A DNA stretch of 48,615 bases from CAZIMM01 sp964540415 (GCA_964540415.1 CAZIMM010000008.1:1-48615), one strand, 5' to 3'; shown: positions 25,656 to 34,012, counted from the first letter of the stretch. A program made the numbers and translations. Notes: generated by a model not told the origin, from the letters alone.

Positions 25656-25684
25656 GATTATTCTTCCTTTCTAATATCACAGTA

Positions 25685-26758
25685 TCAAAGATTTTCGAGA
25701 ATTTTGTCCGTCATCTGGCGGGTATTGAGCGGCACTATGTCTGCGTTTCCGGCAATGTCTCCGGTGCGCCAACCGTCCTCAAGCACCTTGTTGACAGCAT
25801 TGTCAATGCAGTCAGCCTCCGTCTCAAGTCCGAACGAGAAGCGCAGCATCATTGCGGCTGAAAGAATGGTTGCAATCGGGTTTGCAATGCCTTTGCCCGC
25901 GATGTCCGGTGCGGAGCCGTGAATCGGCTCATAAAGGCCGCATTTTCCGCTGCCGAGTGAAGCAGAGGCAAGCAGACCGATGGAGCCGGAAATCTGTGAG
26001 GATTCGTCGGAAAGAATATCTCCGAACATATTTGAAGTGACAACAACGTCAAACTGCGACGGGTTTTTAATCAGCTGCATTGCAGCGTTATCAACAAGCA
26101 TATCCGTGCAGACAACCTCGGGATATTCCGCCGCGACCCTGTGGACAACCTCTCTCCAGAGTCTCGAGCTTTCGAGCACGTTCGCCTTGTCGATGCTGAT
26201 GACATTCTTTCTGCGGAGCATTGCGGATTCAAATGCGACCCTTGCGATGCGCTCAATTTCCATTTCGCTGTAACACTCGGTGTCGTATGCTTCCTCTCCG
26301 TTTTCGCCGTTGCGTCTGCCTCTCTCACCGAAATAAATGCCGCCTGTCAGCTCTCTTATCATCAGCAGATCAAAGCCCTTATCAACGATATCCGCGCGCA
26401 GAGGACTCGCCTGCTTGAGTGAAGAATAAAGCTTTGCCGGACGGAGATTTGTGAAAAGTCCGAGCGCGGCACGAATGCCAAGCAGTGCTCTTTCCGGGCG
26501 GAGGTTGCCGGGCAGGGTGTCCCACTTAGGGCCGCCGACCGCGCCGAGAATCACGCTGTCGCTCGCCTTGCAGCCGTCAATTGTGGACTGCGGAAGCGGC
26601 TCGCCTGTTGCGTCGATTGCACATCCGCCTGCAAGATAGGCGGTGAATTTGAAGGAGTGGCCGAATTTTTCTCCGACTTTTTCCAGCACCTCGACCGCGC
26701 TGTCAACAATTTCAGGGCCGATGCCGTCGCCCTTGAGCAGAGCAATATTGTAGTTCAT
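25685..26758 (-). CDS. leuB: 3-isopropylmalate dehydrogenase
   Basis: A 357-residue NAD-dependent enzyme. Motifs are LLKGDGIGPEIVDSAVEVL, GAVGGPKWD, LRPAKLYSSL, RELTGGIYFGERGR and GLYEPIHGSAPDIAGKGIAN. In an operon with cimA it should also oxidise 3-methylmalate in the citramalate route to isoleucine. Its ATG overlaps the leuD stop in TAATG, so the two are translationally coupled. Confidence 0.97.
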   Translation of the reverse strand: MNYNIALLKGDGIGPEIVDSAVEVLEKVGEKFGHSFKFTAYLAGGCAIDATGEPLPQSTIDGCKASDSVILGAVGGPKWDTLPGNLRPERALLGIRAALGLFTNLRPAKLYSSLKQASPLRADIVDKGFDLLMIRELTGGIYFGERGRRNGENGEEAYDTECYSEMEIERIARVAFESAMLRRKNVISIDKANVLESSRLWREVVHRVAAEYPEVVCTDMLVDNAAMQLIKNPSQFDVVVTSNMFGDILSDESSQISGSIGLLASASLGSGKCGLYEPIHGSAPDIAGKGIANPIATILSAAMMLRFSFGLETEADCIDNAVNKVLEDGWRTGDIAGNADIVPLNTRQMTDKILENL

Positions 26759-27252
26759 TATTTTATATTTCCTTTCTTGACAGACTCAATCAGACCGCCC
26801 GCGGCGATTATTGACTGGATAAACTCGGGAAACGGCTGTGTGGCATATTCCTCGCCCGTGGTTTTGTTTGTTATGACACCGCGGTCAAGGTCAGCCTCAA
26901 TTTCGTTGCCCTCAGCAATTGCCTGAGCCGCCTGCGGACACTCGACAATCGGCAGGCCGATGTTGATTGAGTTGCGGTAGAATATTCTTGCAAAGCTCTT
27001 TGCGATAACAAGGCTGATTCCGCATTCCTTGATTGCTATCGGTGCATGCTCACGCGAGGAGCCGCAGCCGAAGTTGAAGCCGGCAACCATGATGTCGCCG
27101 GGGCGGACACGTTCAACAAAGGTTTTGTCGATGTCCTCCATGCAGTGTGAGGCAAGCTCTTTTTTGTCAATTGTGCTCAGATATCTTGCGGGGATGATGA
27201 CGTCGGTGTCAACATTGTCACCGTATTTGATTGCCTTACCGTTGAATTTCAT
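26758..27252 (-). CDS. leuD: Isopropylmalate isomerase small subunit
   Basis: A 164-residue protein. The ATG at 27252 has GAGGAGGTG upstream; a longer frame to 27279 lacks a ribosome site. MKFNGKAIKYGDNVDTDVI, FGCGSSREHAPIAI and AKSFARIFYRNSINIGLP are the hallmarks of the short, archaeal/clostridial type of LeuD. It pairs with LeuC to isomerise isopropylmalate and, in the citramalate pathway, citramalate. The start is 1 base from the leuC stop. Confidence 0.97.
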   Translation of the reverse strand: MKFNGKAIKYGDNVDTDVIIPARYLSTIDKKELASHCMEDIDKTFVERVRPGDIMVAGFNFGCGSSREHAPIAIKECGISLVIAKSFARIFYRNSINIGLPIVECPQAAQAIAEGNEIEADLDRGVITNKTTGEEYATQPFPEFIQSIIAAGGLIESVKKGNIK

Positions 27253-27253
27253 A

Positions 27254-28516
27254 TTAAAGCACCTCCTCGGGTTGTGCAATGTAGCCGGCTATTGCGCTTG
27301 CGGCTGCAACTGCCGGGCTTGCAAGGTAAACCTCGGATTCGGGATGACCCATTCTGCCGACAAAGTTGCGGTTTGTTGTTGCCACGGCACGCTCGCCCTT
27401 TGCGAGGATGCCCATGTGACCGCCGAGACACGGGCCGCACGTCGGAGTTGAAACGGCACAGCCGGCCTCAACAAATATTTTGAGCAGACCCATTTCCATT
27501 GCTTCAAGATAAATGCGCTGTGTTGCCGGAAGAACGATTGTGCGCACATTCTTTGCAACGTGATGTCCCTTCAGGATGTCGGCGGCGATAATCAAATCCT
27601 CCAGCCTGCCGTTTGTGCAGGAACCTATAACAACCTGGTCAAGCTTGATTTTTTCAATTGAATCAACAGTGTGTGCATTTTCCGGAAGATGAGGGAAAGC
27701 GACTGTCGGCTTGATTTCGGACAGGTCGATAACATAGGTTTCGTCATAAACCGCATCATCGTCCGCTTTGTAAACAACGGGCTTTCTGTCACTGTGAGCG
27801 GCAATGTATTCGAGGGTTTTGTTGTCCACCTCAAAGATGCCGTTTTTGCCTCCCGCCTCAATTGCCATGTTCGCCATGCAAAGACGGTCGCTGACCGACA
27901 GCGTGTGCATACCCTCTCCGCAGAACTCCATGGATTTGTAGAGCGCGCCGTCAACACCTATCATTCCGATGATGTGAAGGATGACGTCCTTGCCCGATGC
28001 GTATCCTTTCAGAGCGCCGCGAAGCTCAAACCTGATTGCGGACGGCACCTTGAACCACGCCTTGCCCGTTGCCATTCCGCACGCCATGTCGGTTGAGCCG
28101 ACACCTGTGGAGAATGCACCGAGAGCGCCGTAGGTGCAGGTGTGGGAGTCAGCGCCGATAACGGCGTCACCCGCGATAACCAGACCTTTTTCCGGGAGAA
28201 TTGCGTGCTCAACACCCATCTCACCGACGTCGAAAAAGTGGCTGATATTCATTTCGCCGCAAAAGTCGCGGCACATTTTGCACTGCTCCGCTGCTTTGAT
28301 ATCCTTGTTCGGAGCAAAATGATCCATTACCATTGTCACCTTTTCCGGATTGAACACCTTGTCAAAGCCGAGCTTGCGATATTCCGAAACCGCAACCGGC
28401 GAGGTGATATCGTTTCCGAGCACAAGGTCAACGTTGGCAAAAATCTGCTGACCCGCCTTTACCTCCGGAAGTCCCGCGTGAGCAGCGAGAATTTTTTGCG
28501 TCATTGTCATACCCAT
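27254..28516 (-). CDS. leuC: Isopropylmalate isomerase large subunit
   Basis: A 420-residue aconitase-family protein. The ATG at 28516 (MGMTMTQKILAAHAG) is the normal start and has GGGAAG upstream; a GTG at 28525 lies too near that site. The [4Fe-4S] cysteines are in GSCTNGR and TCGPCLGG. GADSHTCTYGALGAFSTGVG is the substrate-site segment. Length is that of the short clostridial/archaeal LeuC, matching the short LeuD. Confidence 0.97.
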   Translation of the reverse strand: MGMTMTQKILAAHAGLPEVKAGQQIFANVDLVLGNDITSPVAVSEYRKLGFDKVFNPEKVTMVMDHFAPNKDIKAAEQCKMCRDFCGEMNISHFFDVGEMGVEHAILPEKGLVIAGDAVIGADSHTCTYGALGAFSTGVGSTDMACGMATGKAWFKVPSAIRFELRGALKGYASGKDVILHIIGMIGVDGALYKSMEFCGEGMHTLSVSDRLCMANMAIEAGGKNGIFEVDNKTLEYIAAHSDRKPVVYKADDDAVYDETYVIDLSEIKPTVAFPHLPENAHTVDSIEKIKLDQVVIGSCTNGRLEDLIIAADILKGHHVAKNVRTIVLPATQRIYLEAMEMGLLKIFVEAGCAVSTPTCGPCLGGHMGILAKGERAVATTNRNFVGRMGHPESEVYLASPAVAAASAIAGYIAQPEEVL

Positions 28517-28559
28517 TAGTATCACTTCCCTGTAATCAATATTTCAGCGCCAGTTGACG

Positions 28560-30122
28560 CTATTTTGAAAGCTTATATTCAATCGAATCAGTCAGGGCGG
28601 CAAAGCTCGCCTCGATGATGTCGGTTGAAACACCGATGGTGGTCCAAGTGTCCTTGCCGTCAGTTGATTCTATGAGAACCCGCGTTATCGCCCCGGTGCT
28701 GCTGCCCGAGTCGATGACACGAACCTTGTAGTCTACCAAATGCATATTCAAAACCTGCGGATAAAAGACAGTGAGGCATTTGCGCAAGGCAGTGTCCAGA
28801 GCGTTGACGGGACCGTTACCCACAGCACCAGCAACCTCGGTTTTCTCCCTGACCGCGATCTGCACTATTGCGCTTGCCTGCATTTCACCGTCCACAGACG
28901 GGTAATCATCCGTGGTTTTGAAGAAAGTCACATCAAAACTAGGCTCCCAAAGCCCGAGTTCTTTTTTTATCAGCAGCTCAAAGCTCGCCTGCGCAGCCTC
29001 GTATTGATAGCCGTGCAGCTCACGCTCCTTGAGCACGTTCACGATTTTGGTTGCCTCGGGAGAATTTTTTGTGATCTCCGGGGCAAACTTGTTGATTTTC
29101 GGCAGAATTGTTCCTCTGCCCGATACTTCACTGGTTAAAAACTTGCGATGATTGCCGACAAGCTCCGGGTCAATGTGCTCAAAGGAACGTGTGACCTTCA
29201 TCACACCGTCAATGTGCATACCGCCCTTGTGTGCAAAAGCACTCCTGCCGACATAGGGCTTGTTGTTGCGCAGACGGACATTTGAAACATCGGAGATGTA
29301 TGCCGCCGTCTGCTTCAGCTGTGTCAGGTCACCGTCCCACGCAAAGCCGCATTTGAAAATGAGGTTCGGGAGTATTGTGCTCAGGTCGGCGTTTCCGCAC
29401 CTCTCGCCGAAGCCGACAAAGGTGCCCTGAACCGCACCCGCCTTAACCGCCATCATGGAGCTTGCAACGGCACAGCCGATGTCGTCGTGGCAGTGAATGC
29501 CGAGCCTGACGCCGGGGAACCTTGCTGAAACGGTTTGAGTGATTTCAAAAATCTCCGTCGGCAGCGAGCCGCCGTTTGTGTCGCAAAGGCACAGGCAGTC
29601 CGCGCCTCCGCTGACAGCCGCACCGAGCACACTCAAAGCGTATTCGCGGTTAGCCTTGTAGCCGTCAAAGAAATGCTCGGCGTCAAAGATGACCTCCTTG
29701 CCGTTTTTCTTCATGAAGGCAAGTGTGTCCTCAACAATTTCAAGGTTTTTTTCTAGAGATATTTTCAGTATTTTTTCAACATGCAGATCCCAGCACTTGC
29801 CGAAAATTGCAACTGCGCTGGTGTGCGCCTGCAGCAGGCTGCAAAGATTTGCATCCTGTTCGGGCGACAGATTCGCACGTCGGGTGCTTCCGAACGCACA
29901 CAACGTCGCCTTCTCGAGCTTCACCGACCGGATTTCTTCAAAGAACTGCAAATCCTTCGGGTTTGAGCCGGGATTTCCCGCCTCAATGTAATTGACGCCA
30001 AACGCATCGAGCGCCTTTACAATATTGATCTTGTCACTGACGGAAAACGATATGCCCTCGCCCTGTGAGCCGTCGCGAAGCGTTGAGTCGAATATTTCGA
30101 TTTTCCTGCCTGTTTTGCTCAT
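28560..30122 (-). CDS. cimA: (R)-citramalate synthase
   Basis: A 520-residue enzyme that condenses pyruvate and acetyl-CoA to citramalate, the first step of the threonine-independent isoleucine route. The TIM barrel has IFDSTLRDGSQGEGISFSV, AGNPGSNPKD and HCHDDIGCAVA. The C-terminal part (from about residue 380) is the LeuA dimer/regulatory domain. The insertion pattern and length match the CimA group (TIGR00977 type) rather than 2-isopropylmalate synthase. It starts 174 bases after ilvC, the largest gap in the operon, which contains a palindrome. GGAG is 11 bases before the ATG, a rather long spacing. Confidence 0.92.
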   Translation of the reverse strand: MSKTGRKIEIFDSTLRDGSQGEGISFSVSDKINIVKALDAFGVNYIEAGNPGSNPKDLQFFEEIRSVKLEKATLCAFGSTRRANLSPEQDANLCSLLQAHTSAVAIFGKCWDLHVEKILKISLEKNLEIVEDTLAFMKKNGKEVIFDAEHFFDGYKANREYALSVLGAAVSGGADCLCLCDTNGGSLPTEIFEITQTVSARFPGVRLGIHCHDDIGCAVASSMMAVKAGAVQGTFVGFGERCGNADLSTILPNLIFKCGFAWDGDLTQLKQTAAYISDVSNVRLRNNKPYVGRSAFAHKGGMHIDGVMKVTRSFEHIDPELVGNHRKFLTSEVSGRGTILPKINKFAPEITKNSPEATKIVNVLKERELHGYQYEAAQASFELLIKKELGLWEPSFDVTFFKTTDDYPSVDGEMQASAIVQIAVREKTEVAGAVGNGPVNALDTALRKCLTVFYPQVLNMHLVDYKVRVIDSGSSTGAITRVLIESTDGKDTWTTIGVSTDIIEASFAALTDSIEYKLSK

Positions 30123-30217
30123 ACAAAAACTATCTCCGTAAAATATGTTTGTGTTTGTTCACCGAATACATTTTTATGAAATGAGTACCGGATTTTTGAT
30201 AGACCGAGCGCGTTGTT

Positions 30218-30268
30218 CGCTTTGCGTCAGGCACCGCGTACAAGTGTACGCGAGCCTGACAAAAAGCG
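30218..30268. repeat. 51-base imperfect palindrome between ilvC and cimA
   Basis: Nested arms CGCTTT/AAAGCG, GTCAGGC/GCCTGAC and CGCGTAC/GTACGCG around a 4-base centre. The base sequence is GC-rich compared with the surrounding A/T-rich gap. A 4-base direct repeat GTTC (30215-30218 and 30268-30271) brackets it, as a target-site duplication would. No T run follows on the minus strand, so it is not a standard terminator; it may be an mRNA-processing stem or a small mobile repeat. Confidence 0.65.
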
Positions 30269-30296
30269 TTCAAAATTCATGACATTGCCGGAATAT

Positions 30297-31286
30297 TTAT
30301 TTGTTCCAGTTCATTTTGGAGCGAAGTTCTGCACCGACAGCCTCTGCCTGATGCTGAGCCTCGAGCCTTCTGCGGGAATTGAAGAAGGGACGGTTTGCCT
30401 GGTTCTCGAGGATCCAATTGCGGGCGAATTCGCCGTTCTGAATTTCGGTGAGAACCTTCTTCATTTCCTTCTTGGTTTCGTCCGTGATGATTCTCGGGCC
30501 GATTGTGTAATCGCCGTACTCTGCTGTGTCGGAAATTGAATATCTCATGAAGGATATGCCCTGCTGCACAACGAGGTCAATGATGAGCTTCATTTCGTGA
30601 ATGCACTCAAAATATGCGTTTTCCGGCTGATAGCCGGCTTCAACAAGAGTCTCAAAGCCTGCCTTCATGAGAGCTGTGACGCCGCCGCAAAGAACAGCCT
30701 GCTCGCCAAAAAGATCCGTCTCGGTTTCCTCGCGGAAGGTGGTCTCAAGCACACCTGCTCTTGCACCGCCGATGCCCAGTGCATAAGCGAGAGCAAGGTC
30801 CTTCGCATTGCCTGTTGCATCCTGGAACACAGCAATCAGATCGGGAACACCCTTGCCCTCGACATACTGGCTTCTGACAGTGTGACCCGGGCCCTTGGGA
30901 GCGACCATGATGACGTTGACATCCTTGGGAGCAACAATCTGCGCATAGTGGATGTTAAAGCCGTGAGCAAACGCAAGAGTCATGCCTGCGGAAAGGTTGG
31001 GAGCGATATCCTTTTTGTAAAGAGCCGCCTGCTTCTCATCGTTGACAAGAATCATGACAAGGTCTGCCTTCTTCACTGCGTCGCCCGTGTTGTAAACCTC
31101 AAAGCCGTCCTCTTTTGCTTTGACAGCTGATTTTGAGCCTTCATAGAGACCGATGATAACATTGACTCCGCTGTCTCTGAGGTTCTGTGCGTGTGCATGA
31201 CCCTGGCTGCCGTATCCGACAACGGCAACGGTTTTGCCCTCAAGGAGAGCAAGGTTGCAATCTTCGCTGTAGTACATCTTTGCCAT
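30297..31286 (-). CDS. ilvC: Ketol-acid reductoisomerase (class I)
   Basis: A 329-residue enzyme. It isomerises and reduces acetolactate and acetohydroxybutyrate. The nucleotide loop is VVGYGSQGHAHAQNLRDSG, followed by the class I knotted domain with LFGEQAVLCGGVTALMKAGF and an ISNTAEYGD-like segment (SISDTAEYGDYT). Length is that of the short class I form. AAAGGAG precedes the ATG, 58 bases after ilvN. Confidence 0.97.
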   Translation of the reverse strand: MAKMYYSEDCNLALLEGKTVAVVGYGSQGHAHAQNLRDSGVNVIIGLYEGSKSAVKAKEDGFEVYNTGDAVKKADLVMILVNDEKQAALYKKDIAPNLSAGMTLAFAHGFNIHYAQIVAPKDVNVIMVAPKGPGHTVRSQYVEGKGVPDLIAVFQDATGNAKDLALAYALGIGGARAGVLETTFREETETDLFGEQAVLCGGVTALMKAGFETLVEAGYQPENAYFECIHEMKLIIDLVVQQGISFMRYSISDTAEYGDYTIGPRIITDETKKEMKKVLTEIQNGEFARNWILENQANRPFFNSRRRLEAQHQAEAVGAELRSKMNWNK

Positions 31287-31344
31287 GAAAAAAACTCCTT
31301 TAACAATAAATTATATGCAATCACTTAAAGTGGTTACTGACAAA

Positions 31345-31854
31345 TCAGTCGTCCTCCGACAAATCCTTCAGACATTCCCTGCCCCTGTTGAGCGAGACAA
31401 CGCCGGTTCGGCACATTTCCAGAATGCCGAACGGCTTCATCAAATCGACAAAGGCATTTATCTTCTGGCTTTCGCCGGTTATCTCAACGCACATTGAATC
31501 CGCTGCATAGTCGATTATTTTTGAACGGAAAACATTGACGGCATCCATAACCTCCTGCCTGTTTTCGGAGGTGGTTGCGATTTTGATGAGCAGCAGCTCA
31601 CGAAAAACTGATTTTGACGGCGACATGACCGCAATCTCCCGCACATCGTGCAGCTTGCCGAGCTGCTTGATTATCTGCTCGCGTGTGCTGTCATCGCACT
31701 TGGTTGAAATTGTGATTCTGGAAATGCCGGGTGTTTCGGTTTCGCCGACGGTCAAGGTGTCAATGTTGAAGCCTCTGCGCGAGAACATTCCGGAAACTCT
31801 TGCAAGAACGCCGAACTGATTTGCTACGCGCAAACCGATGACAATATCTTTCAT
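31345..31854 (-). CDS. ilvN: Acetolactate synthase small (regulatory) subunit
   Basis: A 169-residue protein with an N-terminal ACT domain (GLRVANQFGVLARVSGMFSR, then GFNIDTLTVGETETPGISRI) and the C-terminal ALS_ss domain with LLIKIATTSENRQEVMDAVN. It gives valine feedback control to IlvB. GGAAGGG precedes the ATG, 36 bases after ilvB. Confidence 0.96.
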   Translation of the reverse strand: MKDIVIGLRVANQFGVLARVSGMFSRRGFNIDTLTVGETETPGISRITISTKCDDSTREQIIKQLGKLHDVREIAVMSPSKSVFRELLLIKIATTSENRQEVMDAVNVFRSKIIDYAADSMCVEITGESQKINAFVDLMKPFGILEMCRTGVVSLNRGRECLKDLSEDD

Positions 31855-31890
31855 TCTTTTGCCCTTCCTTTCATACCCGGATTAGGAAAA

Positions 31891-33576
31891 TTATTCGCCT
31901 TTTTCAATGATTAACTGCTCAATGGAGCCTCCCGGAGGGGTCATCGGCAAAACGAACTCGTCCTTGTCAATCATGCAGTCAATAACCGTGGGGCCGTCTG
32001 CCGCAAAAGCTGCTTTCAGCGCGGCGTCGAGCTCGTTTGCGTCCTGCACTCTGAAGCCCCTTGCCCCGAACGCCTCGGCAAGCTTGACAAAATCGGTTTT
32101 TCTTTGCAGGGTTGTGTTTGAATAATGCTCGTTGAAGAAAATGGTCTGCCACTGACGCACCATTCCGAGAACGCCGTTGTTCAAAATGATAATCACAAGG
32201 GGAACGTTATAGCTCACGGCTGTTGCCATTTCGTTGAGATTCATGCCGAAGCAGCCGTCTCCGGTGAAAAGCACCGTGCGCTTTCCGGTTGAGAACGCGG
32301 CGCCGATTGCGGCTCCGAGCCCGAAGCCCATTGTGCCGAGACCTCCGCTTGTTAGCAGGGTGCGGTTCTTTTTGAACGGATAATGCTGAGCAACCCACAT
32401 CTGGTGCTGACCGACATCGGTGACAATCGGTGTGTCGTCATTTGTGAGAGCTGCAACGCTGTCGATAATTTTATAAGGCGGCAGCTTTGCCGTTGACTCG
32501 CCCTTGCCGGCACTGAAAGCGCGGAAGGATTCAATACTCTTGTGCCATTCCTCGTGCTTTTGGGTGTCAACTTTTTCGATGAGTCTGGTCAGAGCGTCCT
32601 TCACATCACCCACAATTCCGAGATGAGGCTCAACGTTCTTGCCGATTTCGGCGGGATCAACGTCGATGTGAATTATCTTTGCCTTTGTTGCGTATTTTGC
32701 CTTGTTTCCGGTTGCCCTGTCGCTGAAGCGAACGCCCACTGCAATGAGCAAATCTGATTCGGCTTTTGCTTTTGAGGAAGCGTAATGTCCGTGCATGCCC
32801 TGCATACCCAGCACTCTGTTGTCCTGTGACGGAACAGNNNNNNNNNNCAGACCCATCATGCTGCATCCGACAAAAGCGTCAATTTTGTTTGCAAGCTTCA
32901 TAACCTTGTCGCCCGCGCCGCTTATGACCACGCCGCCCCCGCAATAAATGTAAGGGCGCTTGGCGGAGGCAATCATTGCCGCCGCGTCGTCGAGGAAATT
33001 GTCCTTTGCTGTCGGCATTTTTTCCGGCTTGACTTCTTCCTTCGGTTCAAAGTGAGCCATACCGGTCTGCACGTCCTTGGGAACGTCAATAAGCACCGGA
33101 CCGGGTCTGCCTGATTTTGCAATGCGGAAAGCCTCACGGATTGTTTCCGCAAGACGGTTGACATCCTTGACAATATAGTTATGCTTTGTTATCGGGAGAG
33201 TGACACCCATGATGTCAACCTCTTGGAAGCTGTCTCTTCCGATGAGAGGGCAGGGCACGTTGCCGGTGATTGCAACAAGAGGAGTTGAGTCAAGATATGC
33301 AGTTGCAATGCCGGTGACAAGATTTGTCGCCCCGGGGCCGGAGGTTGCAATGCACACGCCGACCTCCCCGGTTGCTCTGGCATAGCCGTCGGCCGCATGG
33401 GCGGCTCCCTGCTCGTGAGCGGCGAGAATATGGCGCAGTCTGTCTGAGTTTTTGTAAAGCTCATCATAAATGTTCAGCACCTGACCGCCGGGATAACCGA
33501 AAACGGTTTTGCAGCCCTGTTCGATAAGTGTTTCAACAATAATCTGTGCTCCCGTAAGTTTCAATTCTATATTCAT
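31891..33576 (-). CDS. ilvB: Acetolactate synthase large (catalytic) subunit (contains an N gap)
   Basis: About 561 residues; a thiamin-diphosphate enzyme making acetolactate or acetohydroxybutyrate. Motifs are TVFGYPGGQVLNIYDEL, the catalytic-glutamate segment AAHEQGAAHAADGYARATG, and the ThDP motif GDGCFGMNLNEMATA. Ten Ns (32838-32847) fall in the MGLGAxP region. The ATG at 33576 gives the usual MNIELKLTGAQIIVETL start, although the GGAAAGG site is very close to it; GTG 33588 is the alternative. It is the first structural gene of the eight-gene operon, 60 bases downstream of a leader terminator, so attenuation upstream would control all of it. Confidence 0.95.
   Translation of the reverse strand: MNIELKLTGAQIIVETLIEQGCKTVFGYPGGQVLNIYDELYKNSDRLRHILAAHEQGAAHAADGYARATGEVGVCIATSGPGATNLVTGIATAYLDSTPLVAITGNVPCPLIGRDSFQEVDIMGVTLPITKHNYIVKDVNRLAETIREAFRIAKSGRPGPVLIDVPKDVQTGMAHFEPKEEVKPEKMPTAKDNFLDDAAAMIASAKRPYIYCGGGVVISGAGDKVMKLANKIDAFVGCSMMGLXXXXVPSQDNRVLGMQGMHGHYASSKAKAESDLLIAVGVRFSDRATGNKAKYATKAKIIHIDVDPAEIGKNVEPHLGIVGDVKDALTRLIEKVDTQKHEEWHKSIESFRAFSAGKGESTAKLPPYKIIDSVAALTNDDTPIVTDVGQHQMWVAQHYPFKKNRTLLTSGGLGTMGFGLGAAIGAAFSTGKRTVLFTGDGCFGMNLNEMATAVSYNVPLVIIILNNGVLGMVRQWQTIFFNEHYSNTTLQRKTDFVKLAEAFGARGFRVQDANELDAALKAAFAADGPTVIDCMIDKDEFVLPMTPPGGSIEQLIIEKGE
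32838..32847. other. Assembly gap (10 N) inside ilvB
   Basis: An unresolved run where acetolactate synthases read MGLGAFP. Known family sequence would need only about 4 bases here; 10 keeps the frame but adds two residues, so the stated length may be wrong. Confidence 0.98.
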
Positions 33577-33637
33577 TCCTTTCCGCACACAGCCCGGCGG
33601 GCAACGTATGCCATTTTGATAAAATTAACATTATACT

Positions 33638-33679
33638 AAACAAAACGGACCGGCAGCTCTTTTGAGAACTACAGGTCCG
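33638..33679 (-). terminator. Leader terminator (attenuator) upstream of ilvB
   Basis: On the minus strand, CGGACC (33679-33674) pairs with GGTCCG (33651-33646), with further AG/CT and CTC/GAG pairs inside, followed by TTTTGTTT (33645-33638). It stands between the leader open frame and ilvB, in the direction of the operon. Its 5' arm (GACCTGT, 33677-33671) can also pair with ACAGGTC at 33756-33750 inside the leader frame. Confidence 0.75.
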
Positions 33680-33721
33680 GTTTATCATTCTGAACGGTTA
33701 AAGCTCACCGCGTTCATGCGG

Positions 33722-33853
33722 TTAAGCCTTGCGACAGCTATGACACATTGACCTGTCTTCGGTGCAAACCAAAATAGCGTTATCGGCAACGAGGTTTATC
33801 GCTCCGCCGATAACGCTGATAATGACGATGCCCTTTGAACAGGTATTCTTCAT
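33722..33853 (-). CDS. Candidate ilv leader peptide (43 residues)
   Basis: An ATG at 33853 with AAGAGGC upstream (GAGG 8 bases from the start) opens a 43-codon frame ending in TAA at 33724-33722. Codons 9-29 (33829-33767) contain six Ile, four Val and two Leu, 12 of 21, in GIVIISVIGG and AINLVADNAILV. Inside these codons is a perfect 12-bp inverted repeat (33817-33806 with 33787-33776, 18-base loop). The tail holds Cys30, Cys37 and Cys40, besides Cys5. Position (own promoter upstream, terminator downstream, then ilvB) and codon content fit a leader peptide that senses charged tRNA for branched-chain amino acids. It could instead be a small membrane-type protein; the role is inference. Confidence 0.6.
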   Translation of the reverse strand: MKNTCSKGIVIISVIGGAINLVADNAILVCTEDRSMCHSCRKA

Positions 33854-33886
33854 AACCAACGCCTCTTAATACTTACATTGGAATGT

Positions 33887-33915
33887 ATTATATCATACCA
33901 AACTAATATAAGCAA
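33887..33915 (-). promoter_or_regulatory. Sigma-A promoter of the ilv-leu operon
   Basis: TTGCTT (33910-33915), 17-base spacer, perfect TATAAT (33887-33892) with a TG at the extended -10 position on the minus strand. Transcription should start near 33880, giving a leader of about 300 bases before ilvB. Confidence 0.8.
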
Positions 33916-34012
33916 GTGCAAGATTTCTTTTTGGGATTTTTTACTGTTTTCGACAGTACAGAAACATTTTTTTGTAAGTTTTTCACATCGGTTTAACGCC
34001 GTTCCGGTGTTT

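Noticed and set aside
33577..33900. T-box riboswitch before ilvB
   Set aside because: The roughly 240-base leader with a terminator has a T-box-like size, but the conserved GGTGGNACCGCG sequence is absent on the minus strand; the nearest is AACGCGGTGAGC, which does not fit.
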